The notes beneath the pieces were generated by a model. It had not been told where the DNA came from. It saw only the letters and a list, made by a program, of their open reading frames with translations, and ran no database searches. 64,000 nucleotides of DNA from NCBI RefSeq assembly GCF_014595975.1, contig NZ_JABWGQ010000012.1, forward strand, positions 1 through 64,000, written 5' to 3'. Position numbers and translations under genes: made by a program. The stretch is from Sphingopyxis sp. LK2115 (GTDB lineage Bacteria; Pseudomonadota; Alphaproteobacteria; Sphingomonadales; Sphingomonadaceae). Below, piece by piece: positions 51,885 through 61,865 of this stretch (position 1 is the stretch's first letter; the number at the start of each line of letters is the position of its first letter).

Positions 51885-53264
51885 TCAACCGACGCGCTTC
51901 ACCGCGCCCTTGTGCGCGCCGACGCTCTTGTTGCGCGGGCGGAAACGACGCTTGCGCTGGCCTTCGGCGCCTTCGCCGGCCGCGCCATCGCGGCGCGGGC
52001 CGCGATCGCCGCCCGGCTTGCCCGGACCGCGGCCGCGCATGGCGTCTTCGCGCTGGCGCTGCGGGTTGCGGCCCTTGCTGCCGGTATCGCGCGGCGGCTG
52101 GACCGGCCTGGGGAGGCTCCGCACCAGTTCGCCGAAATTGTCGGGCAACGGCATCGGTTCGGCCCTGGTCCGCGTCACGCGCTCGATGTCGCGCATATAG
52201 GGGCGTTCGTCGGGCGCGATGAAGCTGATCGCCTTGCCCTCGGCGCCGGCGCGCGCGGTGCGGCCGATGCGGTGGACATATTGTTCGGGGACGTTCGGAA
52301 TCTCGAAGTTGATGACATGGCTGACCCCCGACACGTCGATGCCGCGCGCGGCGATATCGGTCGCGACGAGCAGTTTGATCTCCCCCGAACGAAAGGCCTG
52401 GAGCGCCTGGGTGCGCTGCGCCTGGCTTTTGTTGCCATGGATTGCCATCGCCTTGATCTTCGCGCCCGCCAGATGACGAACGACACGGTCGGCGCCGTGC
52501 TTGGTGCGCGTGAAGATGAGCGCGCGGTCGATGTCCTCGCGCTGGATCACCGACGTCAGCAGCGCCTGTTTTTCCTTCTGCTCGACAAAGGTGGCGAACT
52601 GACGGATCTTTTCCGCGGTGGTCGCCTGCGGCGTCACCGACACGGTGACCGGATCGTTGAGGAACTGGTCGGCGAGCCCCGCGATCTCCTTGGGCATCGT
52701 CGCCGAGAAAAAGAGGTTCTGGCGGCGCGACGGGAGCAGCCTGGCGATACGGCGCAGCGAATGGATGAAACCCATGTCCATCATCTGGTCGGCTTCGTCG
52801 AGGACGAAGATTTCGACATCGTCGAGACGCAGCGCACGCTGGTCGATGAGGTCGAGCAGGCGGCCGGGCGTGGCGACGAGAATGTCGACGCCCTGTGCAA
52901 GGTCGCGGATCTGCCGGTTGATCGGCACGCCGCCGAACACCGTCGCGACGCTGAGCTCGGTAAAGCGGCCGTAATCGCGACAGCTCTGCGCGATCTGAGC
53001 CGCCAGCTCGCGGGTCGGCGAGAGGACGAGCATCCGGCAACCGCGCGGGTTGGCGCGATGCGGATAGGTCAGAAGATGGTGGATCGCCGGCAACGAAAAG
53101 GCCGCGGTCTTGCCGGTGCCGGTCTGCGCGATGCCGCACAGGTCGCGGCCCTGTTTCAGCACCGGGATTGCCTGAAGCTGGATCGGGGTCGGCTGGCTAT
53201 ATTTTTTGGCCGCAAGCGCACGATTGATGTCGGCGTGCAGGTCAAAGTCGTTGAAAGTCTTCAT
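51885..53264 (-). CDS. DEAD-box RNA helicase (RhlE-like)
   Basis: A 459-residue helicase with all core motifs: Q-motif PTPIQLQAIP, motif I AQTGTGKT, Ia PTRELA, II DEAD, III SAT, and VI HRIGRTARAG. The C-terminal tail is Arg/Gly/Lys-rich (about 400-459), suited to RNA binding. RhlE-type helicases act in ribosome assembly and RNA decay. Divergent from the glycerol kinase gene over 425 bp. Confidence 0.92.
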   Translation of the reverse strand: MKTFNDFDLHADINRALAAKKYSQPTPIQLQAIPVLKQGRDLCGIAQTGTGKTAAFSLPAIHHLLTYPHRANPRGCRMLVLSPTRELAAQIAQSCRDYGRFTELSVATVFGGVPINRQIRDLAQGVDILVATPGRLLDLIDQRALRLDDVEIFVLDEADQMMDMGFIHSLRRIARLLPSRRQNLFFSATMPKEIAGLADQFLNDPVTVSVTPQATTAEKIRQFATFVEQKEKQALLTSVIQREDIDRALIFTRTKHGADRVVRHLAGAKIKAMAIHGNKSQAQRTQALQAFRSGEIKLLVATDIAARGIDVSGVSHVINFEIPNVPEQYVHRIGRTARAGAEGKAISFIAPDERPYMRDIERVTRTRAEPMPLPDNFGELVRSLPRPVQPPRDTGSKGRNPQRQREDAMRGRGPGKPGGDRGPRRDGAAGEGAEGQRKRRFRPRNKSVGAHKGAVKRVG

Positions 53265-53605
53265 ATATACTCACTATGCGCGACGCGCAGGCGCATCCGT
53301 TCGCGCGCGAACGGACGGCGCACGGACCGCGGGCTCGAAACGACCCGCGTGAAAGGGTGCCTCTTAAGGACAAAGCGCTTCCGGCTCGACCCGCGCCTTC
53401 TTGGGGCGGGAAAATCACGCTGCCGGTGGTTGCGGCGGATGAGTCCGCCATGTTGCGCTGCACAATCATATGGCATGGACTGTGCGCAATTGCAAGATAA
53501 TTGCTTGGGCGCCGCTGGAAGAAAGAAAGAGGATAGGCGCAGAGGCGCAGTGGTCGCAGAAGAGAAAGAAAATGATGCAGAGGTCGACAATCGTTTCCCT
53601 GCCTT

Positions 53606-53633
53606 CTCCGCGCCTTCGCGTCTTCGCGTGAAC
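53606..53633. repeat. REP-like repeat, family B copy 2, in a 425-bp gap
   Basis: CTCCGCGCCTTCGCGTCTTC then GCGTGAAC matches the inverted arm type at 18496-18515. A weaker partner, GGCGCAGAGGCGCAG, lies at 53536-53550. The rest of the DEAD-box/glpK gap (53265-53689) shows no gene and no clear promoter. Confidence 0.55.
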
Positions 53634-53689
53634 CCTTGTCCTGCCCCGCGGCCTTTGGCAGACATTCGGGTAAACAGAGGGGATATATT

Positions 53690-55162
53690 TTGGCCGAAAA
53701 GATCATCGTCATCGACGAGGGCACGACCTCGACCCGCACGATGCTCTTCGGCGCCGACGGCACGCCGCTCGGCAGTGCGCAGCGGGAGATAAGCCAGCAT
53801 TATCCCGCGCCCGGCCTTGTCGAACATGACGCCGCCGAGATCTGGGAGGCGACGCTCGCCTGCACGCGCGAGATGATCGCCCGCGCGGGTGGGCCGGATC
53901 ATGTCGCGGCGATCGGCGTCACCAACCAGCGGGAGACGGTGGTGTTCTGGGACCGCCAGACGGGCGCCCCGCTCGCCCGCGCAATCGTGTGGCAGGACCG
54001 GCGCACCGCCGCCGACTGCGCCGCGCTCAAGGACGCTGGGCACGAGGCGACGGTGCAGCGGGCGAGCGGATTGCTGCTCGATCCCTATTTCTCCGGCAGC
54101 AAGATTGGCTGGGCACTCAGGCATTGGCCGCAGCTCTGCGAGGCGGGCGACCGGCTCGCCGTCGGGACGATCGAATCCTGGCTCGTCTATCGGCTGACCG
54201 GCGGCGCGCATGTCACCGACGCGACCAATGCGTCGCGCACCGCCTTGATGGCGATCGAGCGTCAGGGCGGCTGGGATGCCGGGCTTTGCGATCTGTTCGG
54301 CGTGCCGATGCGATCGCTGCCCGAGATCGTGGGCTGCACCACGACCGTCGGCACAACCGATCCCACATTGTTCGGGGGCGCGATCCCGATCTGCGGCATG
54401 GCCGGCGACCAGCAGGCGGCAACGATCGGTCAGGCATGTTTGGTGCCGGGGCAAACCAAGGCGACCTTCGGCACCGGCGCCTTCATCCTGTCGGCGAGCG
54501 GAACCACTCGGCCGGTTTCTCGGAATCGCCTGCTTGCGACTGTCCTGGTGCAGGAAGGGGACGTCCGTTCCTATGCGCTCGAAGGATCGGTATTCGTTGC
54601 GGGCAGTCTCATCAAATGGCTGCGCGACGGACTGGGCCTGCTCGCAAGCGCGGGCGAAAGCGAGGGTTTGGCGCGATCGGTCGCTGACAATGGCGGCGTC
54701 TATCTCATCCCGGCGCTGTCGGGGCTGGGTGCGCCGCACTGGCGGCCCGATGCGCTGGCGGCGCTGTCAGGCCTCAGCTTTGCCAGCACCAAGGCGCATG
54801 TGGCGCGCGCAGCGCTCGAAGCGCAGGCCTATCAGGCGCACGACCTCAAATCCGCCTTCGCCGCTGACGGGGTCGACTGGGCCGAGCTCCGAATCGACGG
54901 CGGCATGGCGGCGAACGACTGGATGGCGCAGGATCTGGCCGACATGCTCGATCTGACGGTCGAGCGGCCCGATTTCGTCGAGAGCACCGCGCTCGGCGCC
55001 GCCATGCTCGCCGCGACCGGCGCGGGTCTCTATCCCGACCTTAAGACCGCGGCACAGGCGATGCGCGGCACCGCGACGCGCTTTACGCCCGCGCTGGACG
55101 TCCAGAACCGCAAAACGCGCCTTGCCGGGTGGCAAGGCGCGCTTGCGAAGGTTTTGGGCTGA
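53690..55162 (+). CDS. glpK: Glycerol kinase
   Basis: A 490-residue FGGY-family kinase phosphorylating glycerol to glycerol-3-phosphate. IDEGTTSTRTMLF at the N-terminus, IGVTNQRETVVFWDR, WQDRRTA and the DGGMAANDWM segment are glycerol kinase signatures. The TTG start at 53690 has a GAGGGGA site about 7 bases upstream. No glpF or glpD is adjacent. It converges on rpmE. Confidence 0.95.
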   Translation: MAEKIIVIDEGTTSTRTMLFGADGTPLGSAQREISQHYPAPGLVEHDAAEIWEATLACTREMIARAGGPDHVAAIGVTNQRETVVFWDRQTGAPLARAIVWQDRRTAADCAALKDAGHEATVQRASGLLLDPYFSGSKIGWALRHWPQLCEAGDRLAVGTIESWLVYRLTGGAHVTDATNASRTALMAIERQGGWDAGLCDLFGVPMRSLPEIVGCTTTVGTTDPTLFGGAIPICGMAGDQQAATIGQACLVPGQTKATFGTGAFILSASGTTRPVSRNRLLATVLVQEGDVRSYALEGSVFVAGSLIKWLRDGLGLLASAGESEGLARSVADNGGVYLIPALSGLGAPHWRPDALAALSGLSFASTKAHVARAALEAQAYQAHDLKSAFAADGVDWAELRIDGGMAANDWMAQDLADMLDLTVERPDFVESTALGAAMLAATGAGLYPDLKTAAQAMRGTATRFTPALDVQNRKTRLAGWQGALAKVLG

Positions 55163-55181
55163 TCGTCGGCCCCGCAAAGGC

Positions 55182-55197
55182 GAGGGCAACGGCCCTC
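55182..55197. terminator. Short hairpin between glpK and rpmE
   Basis: GAGGGC-AACG-GCCCTC with 6-bp arms lies between the convergent stops and overlaps the rpmE stop codon. No good U-tract follows, so terminator function is weak. Confidence 0.35.
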
Positions 55198-55423
55198 AAC
55201 GCTTGAGGGTGAGGCCGCCGAAACGCTTGTTGAACTTGGCAACCTGGCCGCCGCTGTCGAGCATACGCCCCTGGCCGCCCGTCCATGCCGGATGTGCCGT
55301 GGGGTCGATTTCCAGCGTCATCACGTCGCCTTCGCTGCCCCAGGTGGAGCGCGTCTGATATTCGGTGCCATCGGTCATCTTGACCGTGATCATGTGATAG
55401 TCGGGGTGAATGTCTTTTTTCAT
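55196..55423 (-). CDS. rpmE: 50S ribosomal protein L31
   Basis: A 75-residue L31 starting [10 protein letters not shown] with STWGSEGDV and HPAWTGGQ, followed by VAKFNKRFG. There is no Cys, so it lacks the zinc-binding CxxC form and is the zinc-independent variant. The start has an AGGAGCCAGGAC leader. Confidence 0.95.
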   Translation of the reverse strand: MKKDIHPDYHMITVKMTDGTEYQTRSTWGSEGDVMTLEIDPTAHPAWTGGQGRMLDSGGQVAKFNKRFGGLTLKR

Positions 55424-55440
55424 GTCCTGGCTCCTGTGCC

Positions 55441-55457
55441 GCTGGTTTCCGACCAGC
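55441..55457 (-). promoter_or_regulatory. Hairpin in the rpmE leader
   Basis: GCTGGT-N5-ACCAGC (6-bp arms) lies 18-34 bases upstream of the rpmE start. It could be an autoregulatory leader element, as is common for ribosomal protein genes; this is inference from position. Confidence 0.35.
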
Positions 55458-55530
55458 GAGCTTGAGTCTGTGCGTCCGGGGACGCGAAGCGGCGCCCTTA
55501 CTGGGCTGAAAGGCAAAATGCAACCCAAAC

Positions 55531-55619
55531 CCCGTTCGTGCCGAGCTTGTCGAAGCACCGTCCCTCTTCCTGCGGCGTCGACAGAAAGAGCGGCCCGTCG
55601 ACAAGGTCGGGGCAAACGG
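55531..55619. repeat. REP-like inverted repeat, family A copy 4
   Basis: Left end CCGTTCGTGCCGAGCTTGTC and right end GTCGACAAGGTCGGGGCAAACGG are inverted copies around a variable centre. It fills most of the gap between fabZ and rpmE. Confidence 0.75.
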
Positions 55620-55635
55620 AATATCGTAAAGCGAC

Positions 55636-56118
55636 TCAATCGCTCGGCGGGTCGGCGATCATCGCGGTGAACTGGCATTCGGTCGCGAGTTGCCCGTCCA
55701 GCATCGCGCGGCCCTCGAATTTGCAGATGTTGCGCTTTGCCTGAAGGATGGTGACGTGCAGGTCTAGCAGATGGCCGGGTTCGACCGGCTTTCTGAACTT
55801 CACGCCGTCGATGCCCATGAAATAGACGAGCTTGCCCGATCCCGCGAGGCCGAGCGATTCGATCGCGAGCACGCCGCCCGCCTGCGCCAGCGCCTCGACG
55901 ATCAGGACGCCCGGCATGATCGGTCGGCCGGGGAAATGGCCCTGGAAAAAGGGCTCGTTCATCGTCACTGCCTTGACCGCGTGGATCGACTGGTCCTTGA
56001 CCATCGACACCACCCGGTCGACGAGCAGCATCGGATAACGATGCGGCAGAAGGCCAAGGACGCGGCGAATGTCCGCCGGCCCCATCGCTTCGTCCACGCT
56101 GCCTTCCCCGGCCGCCAT
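55636..56118 (-). CDS. fabZ: 3-hydroxyacyl-ACP dehydratase FabZ
   Basis: A 160-residue hot-dog-fold dehydratase of fatty acid elongation. The catalytic His lies in [15 protein letters not shown] and the catalytic acid in [11 protein letters not shown]. The position after bamA-skp is the classic envelope-gene order. The start ATG ends at 56118, 5 bp after the skp stop; an ATG at residue 12 is possible. Confidence 0.96.
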   Translation of the reverse strand: MAAGEGSVDEAMGPADIRRVLGLLPHRYPMLLVDRVVSMVKDQSIHAVKAVTMNEPFFQGHFPGRPIMPGVLIVEALAQAGGVLAIESLGLAGSGKLVYFMGIDGVKFRKPVEPGHLLDLHVTILQAKRNICKFEGRAMLDGQLATECQFTAMIADPPSD

Positions 56119-56123
56119 CGCGT

Positions 56124-56813
56124 TTAGCGCGTCGTCGGCTGGTTGGCGGTCGGCGCCGGTGCGGGCGTGGCGCCGGGCTGCGCGGCGCGTGCGGCGTCCA
56201 TCAGCTGCTGGTTGCGCTGCTGGACGAGCTGGCCCGGCTGATAGCCGGCCGGGACCGCGATCGACACGTTCGGCAGGATGCGGTTGAGTTCGGTCACCAC
56301 CGCGTCGGTGATGTCGACATTGTTCTCGCGCGCGAGCACCGCGTCGGGATTGAGCAGCAGGTCGACCTTTTTCGCCGTCATCGCCGCCTTGATCGCATCG
56401 TTCATGCGCACGCTGATCTGATCCTCGACATAGGCGATGGCCAGGTCCACCGGTCGGCTGATCTGGGCGAGTTCGGCCTGCGCGGCCTGGCGCTTGTCCT
56501 GCACCGCCTTGGCCGCCGCCTGAAGCGCGGCCTGGTTCTGAGGAGTCTTTTTCGCCTCTTCATTATATTTGGCGATCAGCACGTTGATTTCGGCCTGAAG
56601 CGTCTGGCCGCGCGACTGCTGCTGGTCGATCTGCGCCTTGTAAGTGGTCTCGATCTGTTGCGAGGCGGTGCGGAAAGCGTTGGAACGCGCGGCGGCGACG
56701 CGCACGTCGGCGACGGCGACACCCTTCGCCTGCGCGATGGCGGGGGCCGACAGGATGGGCGAGACCGACAGCGCGGCAATCGCCAGCGCGGAAGCGGCAA
56801 GAAGTTTTTTCAT
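56124..56813 (-). CDS. skp: OmpH/Skp periplasmic chaperone
   Basis: A 229-residue periplasmic chaperone with a signal peptide (1-28, ending AIA) and a long helical arm region (about 30-140, rich in Q, A and K). The last 40 residues are Pro/Ala-rich. OmpH/Skp proteins hold unfolded outer-membrane proteins for BAM. The ATG overlaps the bamA stop by one base (TGATG). Confidence 0.93.
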   Translation of the reverse strand: MKKLLAASALAIAALSVSPILSAPAIAQAKGVAVADVRVAAARSNAFRTASQQIETTYKAQIDQQQSRGQTLQAEINVLIAKYNEEAKKTPQNQAALQAAAKAVQDKRQAAQAELAQISRPVDLAIAYVEDQISVRMNDAIKAAMTAKKVDLLLNPDAVLARENNVDITDAVVTELNRILPNVSIAVPAGYQPGQLVQQRNQQLMDAARAAQPGATPAPAPTANQPTTR

Positions 56814-59503
56814 CAGAATTGGGTTCCTACGTTGAATGAGAAGCGTTTGGTATCATCGCCCTCTTCTTTGCGAAGGGCGTAAGCGAAGTCGATCCGAAAG
56901 GGACCGAAGGGGGAGTTCCAATTGACCCCGGCGCCGATCGCGACGCGCGGCATCCAGGTGTCGCCGAAAAAGCGTTCCTCGAACGGCGCCAGGGACGAAA
57001 AACCGGTGGGACAGGTGGTATATTGCCCGGTGCCGGTGGTCACCCCATTTGTCGTGGTGGTGGTTTCGTCCGCAAACTGGGTCACGCCCGTCGACGCGTT
57101 GCGGCACAGGAACTTGTAAAGCCCGCTGCCCGGAACACCGTCGCGCGTGTCGCGGAAATCTTCAAGCGTGGTCAGCGTCGGGCGCTTCACGCTCCACACC
57201 GAACCGACGTCGAGGAAAATGGACGGCCTGAGCCCCAGTTCCTTTGCACCCGTGCCGAGCGGGATGTCGAGTTCGAGCCGTCCCTGATAATAAGCGCGAC
57301 CGCCGAGCGCGTCGTCGATCTGGCCGCGATTGTCATTGCTGGTATCGATGACCGGGTTGGTCGGATCGTAAGTGGCGGCATAGCGGATGACGCGCGGGCC
57401 AACGCCGCGGATGTCGAAGCCGCGCATCTGCGGTTCGCCCAGGAAGAAGCGGTCGGTCAGGCGCACCTTGTCGCTCGTCGGCGTCGGCGCGCTGCCAAAG
57501 GGGTGGATATAGCCCCCCTCGGCCGAGATGTTGAGGATGAAGCGGTTGCCGAGATTGAAGTGCTTCGATGCGGCAAGGCGCGTGCGGACATATTTGACGC
57601 TGCCGCCCAGCCCCGCGAAATCCTGGCTGATCGACGCCGACTGGCCGCGCGTCGGGCGAATCCGGTTGTCGCGGTCGTCATAGGCGAGCGTGAAGCCGAC
57701 GAGCGACGTCGTGCGCTTGCCAATGGCGTCGCAGAGATAGCGACCGGCAACCAGCGGGTCGCACTGGTCGCCGAAGAAATAGATGTCGCGATCGAGCGTG
57801 ACATCGTCATAGTTGAGACTGTAACGGCCGAAAAAGGACAGAAACTCGGTAAGCGGCACACCTGCGTTGATCTGGAAGCCCGTCGTCACCTGCTCGAACG
57901 TCGTGCGGCGGTCGTTGTCGATGAAGTTGAACGAATTGAGGTCGCGGCGATAGATGCTGCCGCCGACCGAGATGTTGCGATCGAACAGATAGGGTTCGGT
58001 AAAGCCCAGCTCGACCGACTTGGAATAGCTCGAATAATTGACCGACGCCTGCAATTGCTGGCCAAGCCCGCGGAAATTGCGCTGGCGGATCGACGCCTGG
58101 AGCAGGAAGTTCTCGATCGACGAGAAACCGGCGGACAGCGACAGTTCGCCCGTGGGCTTTTCCTCGACATTGGTTTCCAGAATGATGCGATCGGGGGCGC
58201 TGCCTTCCTTGCGCTCGATCTCCAGATTCTCCTGGAAATAGCCCAGGCTGTTGATGCGGTTCTCGGTCCGCTTGACGCCGAAGCTGTTGAAGGCGTCGCC
58301 TTCATTGAGGCGAAACTCGCGGCGCACCACCTTGTCGTGCGTCAACGTATTGCCGTTGACGTCGATGCGCTCGACATAGGTGCGCGGGCTTTCGGCGACG
58401 TTGAACGTGATGTCCATCGTCCGATCGTCCGGATTGCGGCGAAACTCGGGGTTGATGTCGGCAAAGGCATAACCGAACAGGCCCGCGGTTTCGCTGAGGC
58501 TCTCGACCGTATCCTCGACCAGCTTGGCGTCATACCAGTCGCCGGTCTTCATCGGCAGCAGGCTCTTCAGCATCTCGGGCTGGAAGTCGCGCAGCTCGCT
58601 CTTCACGTCGACGTTGCCGAACTTGTATCGTTCGCCCTCCTCGACGACATAGGTGATGATGAAATCCTGCTGGTTGCTCGTCAGCTCCGCCACCGCCGAA
58701 ATCACGCGGAAATCGGCGTAACCGTTGGTCAGGTAGAACAGGCGCAGCTTCTGCTGGTCATAGGCCAGGCGATCGGGGTCGTAGCTGGTGTTCGACGACA
58801 GGATCGTCAGCAGCCCTGTTTCCTTCGTCGCCATCTCGTCCTTGAGGTCGCCGTCGCTGAACTTTTCGTTGCCGATGATATTGATCTGGCGGACCTTGGA
58901 TTTCGGCCCTTCGTTAATCTCGAACACGACGTCGACGCGGTTCTGATCGAGCGATACCATCTTGGGCTCGACGGTCGCGGCGAAGCGACCCTGCCGCTTG
59001 TAAAGCTCGATGATGCGCGCGACGTCGGCGCGCACCTTCGAGCGCGTGAATATCTGGCGCGGCGCCAGCTTGATTTCGGGGCGGATCTTGTCTTCCTTGA
59101 GCCGCTTGTTGCCTTCGAGGATCACGCGGTTGATGACCGGATTCTCGGTAACCTGGATCTGCAGGGCGCCATTGTTGTCGGTGATCTGGAAATCCTTGAA
59201 CAGCTCGGTCGCGGCAAGGTCTTTCAGCGCCTGGTCGAGCACCGCGCGGTCATAGGTCTGACCGACGCGCAGCCGCAGATAGGACAGAATCGTCTGCGCC
59301 TCGAGCCGCTGGTTACCGGTGACGGTGATCGACTGGATCGTGCTGGCGGCGGGCGCCGTTGCAGCCGCGGGAATCGTCGGCGCCGGAACGGTCGGCGGCA
59401 CGACATCCTGCGCCATCAGCGGCGCACTGAGCATCGTACCGGCCAGAAGAGCCACCGACAATTGTGTCCGGCTCAAGATTTTGTGTGAAGCCACGCCGTT
59501 CAT
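56813..59503 (-). CDS. bamA: Outer membrane assembly factor BamA
   Basis: An 896-residue outer-membrane protein with a signal peptide (about 1-31), five POTRA domains (about 56-400) and the Omp85 barrel including the VRGF-type motif (here MRGFDIRGVGP). It ends in FNVGTQF with terminal Phe. It catalyses insertion of other barrels. It lies between rseP and skp in the conserved cluster. Confidence 0.97.
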   Translation of the reverse strand: MNGVASHKILSRTQLSVALLAGTMLSAPLMAQDVVPPTVPAPTIPAAATAPAASTIQSITVTGNQRLEAQTILSYLRLRVGQTYDRAVLDQALKDLAATELFKDFQITDNNGALQIQVTENPVINRVILEGNKRLKEDKIRPEIKLAPRQIFTRSKVRADVARIIELYKRQGRFAATVEPKMVSLDQNRVDVVFEINEGPKSKVRQINIIGNEKFSDGDLKDEMATKETGLLTILSSNTSYDPDRLAYDQQKLRLFYLTNGYADFRVISAVAELTSNQQDFIITYVVEEGERYKFGNVDVKSELRDFQPEMLKSLLPMKTGDWYDAKLVEDTVESLSETAGLFGYAFADINPEFRRNPDDRTMDITFNVAESPRTYVERIDVNGNTLTHDKVVRREFRLNEGDAFNSFGVKRTENRINSLGYFQENLEIERKEGSAPDRIILETNVEEKPTGELSLSAGFSSIENFLLQASIRQRNFRGLGQQLQASVNYSSYSKSVELGFTEPYLFDRNISVGGSIYRRDLNSFNFIDNDRRTTFEQVTTGFQINAGVPLTEFLSFFGRYSLNYDDVTLDRDIYFFGDQCDPLVAGRYLCDAIGKRTTSLVGFTLAYDDRDNRIRPTRGQSASISQDFAGLGGSVKYVRTRLAASKHFNLGNRFILNISAEGGYIHPFGSAPTPTSDKVRLTDRFFLGEPQMRGFDIRGVGPRVIRYAATYDPTNPVIDTSNDNRGQIDDALGGRAYYQGRLELDIPLGTGAKELGLRPSIFLDVGSVWSVKRPTLTTLEDFRDTRDGVPGSGLYKFLCRNASTGVTQFADETTTTTNGVTTGTGQYTTCPTGFSSLAPFEERFFGDTWMPRVAIGAGVNWNSPFGPFRIDFAYALRKEEGDDTKRFSFNVGTQF

Positions 59504-59574
59504 CCCGCAAAATACTCAAAAAACGACAAACCCGCCTGACCGCGGGCTTGCGCGCACTCCCTGCCCCAGACTCG

Positions 59575-60708
59575 CTAGCCAATCAAGCGCGCGATCCTGT
59601 CCCAAAGGCCCAATGAGCCCAAATCGTTGAAAGTTACGACCAGCATCAGCGTCACCACCGCGGCAAAGCCGAAGCGGAATGCCCATTCCTGCACGCGGAG
59701 CGGTGCAGGCCGCCGCCGGATCGCTTCATAGGCATAGAAAAGCAAATGACCGCCATCGAGCATGGGCAATGGCAAGAGGTTGATGAACCCCAGATTGATG
59801 GAGATGAGCGCGATGAAGAATATGAGCGAGGCGATGCCCAGCGTCGCCGCCTGCCCCGAAATCTCCGCGATCTTGACCGGGCCGTTCATGTCCTTGATCG
59901 AACGGCGACCGGTGAGAAACTGGGCAAGCACCTCGCCGGTCTGGCGGACGATCTGCCACGTCTGGCGCAGCCCGACCGCGGGCGCTTCGATCAGCGATAC
60001 CGCCTCAAGCCGCGGCGGCGGCGGCGCGAGGCCGATGATCGCGCGTTCATATTCCTTGCCGAAAGGATCCTTTTCGGTGATCAGCCGCGGCGCCAGCGTC
60101 ACCATCCGCTCGCTCCCCTCGCGCAGCACACGCAACTGCATCACCTCGCCCGGACGGTGCGCGACGGCCATCGGAATATCGCCGAACGTCGCAATCGGTC
60201 GGCCATCGATGGCAACGATCCGGTCGCCCACGCGCAGCCCCGCGTCATCGGCGGCCGACCCGACCTCGATCGCGCCTGCGACGGGGGGTGTCACGACCTT
60301 GCCGCCGACCCACGCAAAACCGGCGAGGATCAGGATCGCAAACAGGAAGTTGGTGACCGGCCCCGCCGCTACGATCGCCGCGCGTTTCCAAACGGGCTGC
60401 GCGGGAAAGCTTTGCAAACGCACGTCGTCGGGCAAGGACCGCCATCCGGCATCGGGCTGGCTCACCGCATCGCGGTCGCCCGCGAACTGCACATAGCCGC
60501 CGAGCGGCAGCCAGCCGATCTTCCATTCGGTGCCGCGCCTGTCGGTCCAGCCGAATATCCTGCGCCCGAAACCGATCGAGAAAGTCTCCGCCTTCACCCC
60601 GCACCAGCGCCCGACGATATAATGGCCATATTCGTGCACGAACACGAGCGGGCCAAGGACAAGGAGAAAGGCCAGAACGGTGAAGGCGAAACCGGGGGTT
60701 TCAAGCAT
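59575..60708 (-). CDS. rseP: Site-2 intramembrane protease RseP
   Basis: A 377-residue zinc metalloprotease in the inner membrane. HEYGH at 25-29 gives two zinc ligands and PMLDGGHL the third. A PDZ domain (about 120-200) lies between the membrane segments. The family cleaves anti-sigma factors and signal-peptide remnants. The ATG overlaps the dxr stop by 8 bp. Confidence 0.96.
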   Translation of the reverse strand: MLETPGFAFTVLAFLLVLGPLVFVHEYGHYIVGRWCGVKAETFSIGFGRRIFGWTDRRGTEWKIGWLPLGGYVQFAGDRDAVSQPDAGWRSLPDDVRLQSFPAQPVWKRAAIVAAGPVTNFLFAILILAGFAWVGGKVVTPPVAGAIEVGSAADDAGLRVGDRIVAIDGRPIATFGDIPMAVAHRPGEVMQLRVLREGSERMVTLAPRLITEKDPFGKEYERAIIGLAPPPPRLEAVSLIEAPAVGLRQTWQIVRQTGEVLAQFLTGRRSIKDMNGPVKIAEISGQAATLGIASLIFFIALISINLGFINLLPLPMLDGGHLLFYAYEAIRRRPAPLRVQEWAFRFGFAAVVTLMLVVTFNDLGSLGLWDRIARLIG

Positions 60709-61864
60709 GTTCAAACTGGTCCACAAAAAGCCGGGCAGCCGCGCGCGATGCGGCATCGACGCTGAATATGTCCTGAAGCGATGACGGAGCCGCGGGTTCC
60801 GCCGCGTCGATCACCCGGCGCACCGTGTCGACAATGGCGGGAAAGGAAATGCGTCCGGCGAGGAACGCGGCGACCGCTACCTCGTTGGCGGCGTTGAGTT
60901 GCGCCGGGCGCGCGCCGCCCGCGGCGATCGCGGCGCGGCAGAGCGCGGTCGCGGGAAAACGCACCTCGTCGGGCGCCTCGAAATCGAGCCGCGCGATCGT
61001 CGCCAGGTCGAGCGGGGCACAGGGCGTCGCCATTCGCTGCGGCCACGCCAGCGCCGACGCGATGGGAATGCGCATGTCGGGCGACCCGAGCTGCGCCAGC
61101 GTCGAGCAGTCGATATATTCGACAAGGCTGTGGATCACCGATTGCGGGTGGACAAGGATTTCGATCCGGTCGAGCCCGACGGGAAAAAGATGATGCGCCT
61201 CGATCAGTTCAAGGCCCTTGTTCATCATCGTTGCCGAATCGACGCTGATTTTCGCGCCCATCGACCAATTGGGATGCGCCACCGCCTGCGCCGGGGTCAC
61301 CCCGGCCATGTCGGCGGCGCTCATCGTGCGGAACGGCCCGCCGCTCGCGGTCAGGATGATGCGCCGCACCTGGTCGATCCGCCCGCCCGCAAGGCATTGG
61401 AAGATCGCATTATGCTCGCTGTCGACGGGCAGGATCGTCGCGCCCGATGCGCGCGCCGCAGCGGTCATCAGCTCACCCGCCGACACCAGTGCTTCCTTGT
61501 TGGCGAGCGCGACGTCGTGCCCCGCGGCCAGCGCCGCCATCGTCGGCGCCAGCCCGGCCGTGCCGACGATCGCCGCCATCACCAGGTCGGTCGGGCGCTG
61601 CGCAGCTTCGACCAGCGCGGCCGCGCCCGCCGCGGTTTCGATCCCCGATCCCGCAAGCGCGGCCTTAAGGTCGTCGTGACAGCGTTCGTCGGCGACCACC
61701 GCGACATCGGGCCGAAACTCGATCGCCAGCCGCGCCAGTTCGCTGACGTCGCAATTGGCGGTCAGCACGCCGACGCGCCACGCCTCGCCGTCGCGGCGGA
61801 CAAGGTCGAGCGTGGATTGCCCGACCGACCCCGTGGCGCCGAAGAGGGAGAGGCAGCGCGTCAT
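60701..61864 (-). CDS. dxr: 1-deoxy-D-xylulose-5-phosphate reductoisomerase
   Basis: A 387-residue NADPH-dependent enzyme of the MEP isoprenoid pathway. FGATGSVG at 8-15 binds NADPH; LANKEALVSAGE, PVDSEHNAIFQ and HPNWSMGAKISVDSATMMNKG are the active-site motifs. The ATG ending at 61864 is one base beyond the cdsA stop. Confidence 0.97.
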   Translation of the reverse strand: MTRCLSLFGATGSVGQSTLDLVRRDGEAWRVGVLTANCDVSELARLAIEFRPDVAVVADERCHDDLKAALAGSGIETAAGAAALVEAAQRPTDLVMAAIVGTAGLAPTMAALAAGHDVALANKEALVSAGELMTAAARASGATILPVDSEHNAIFQCLAGGRIDQVRRIILTASGGPFRTMSAADMAGVTPAQAVAHPNWSMGAKISVDSATMMNKGLELIEAHHLFPVGLDRIEILVHPQSVIHSLVEYIDCSTLAQLGSPDMRIPIASALAWPQRMATPCAPLDLATIARLDFEAPDEVRFPATALCRAAIAAGGARPAQLNAANEVAVAAFLAGRISFPAIVDTVRRVIDAAEPAAPSSLQDIFSVDAASRAAARLFVDQFEHA

Positions 61865-61865
61865 G

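Noticed and set aside
50103-53792. 1229-codon plus-strand open frame over the MFS and DEAD-box genes
   Set aside because: Antisense shadow; the minus strand holds two complete families with all motifs.
57023-59488. 821-codon plus-strand open frame over bamA
   Set aside because: Antisense shadow of bamA.
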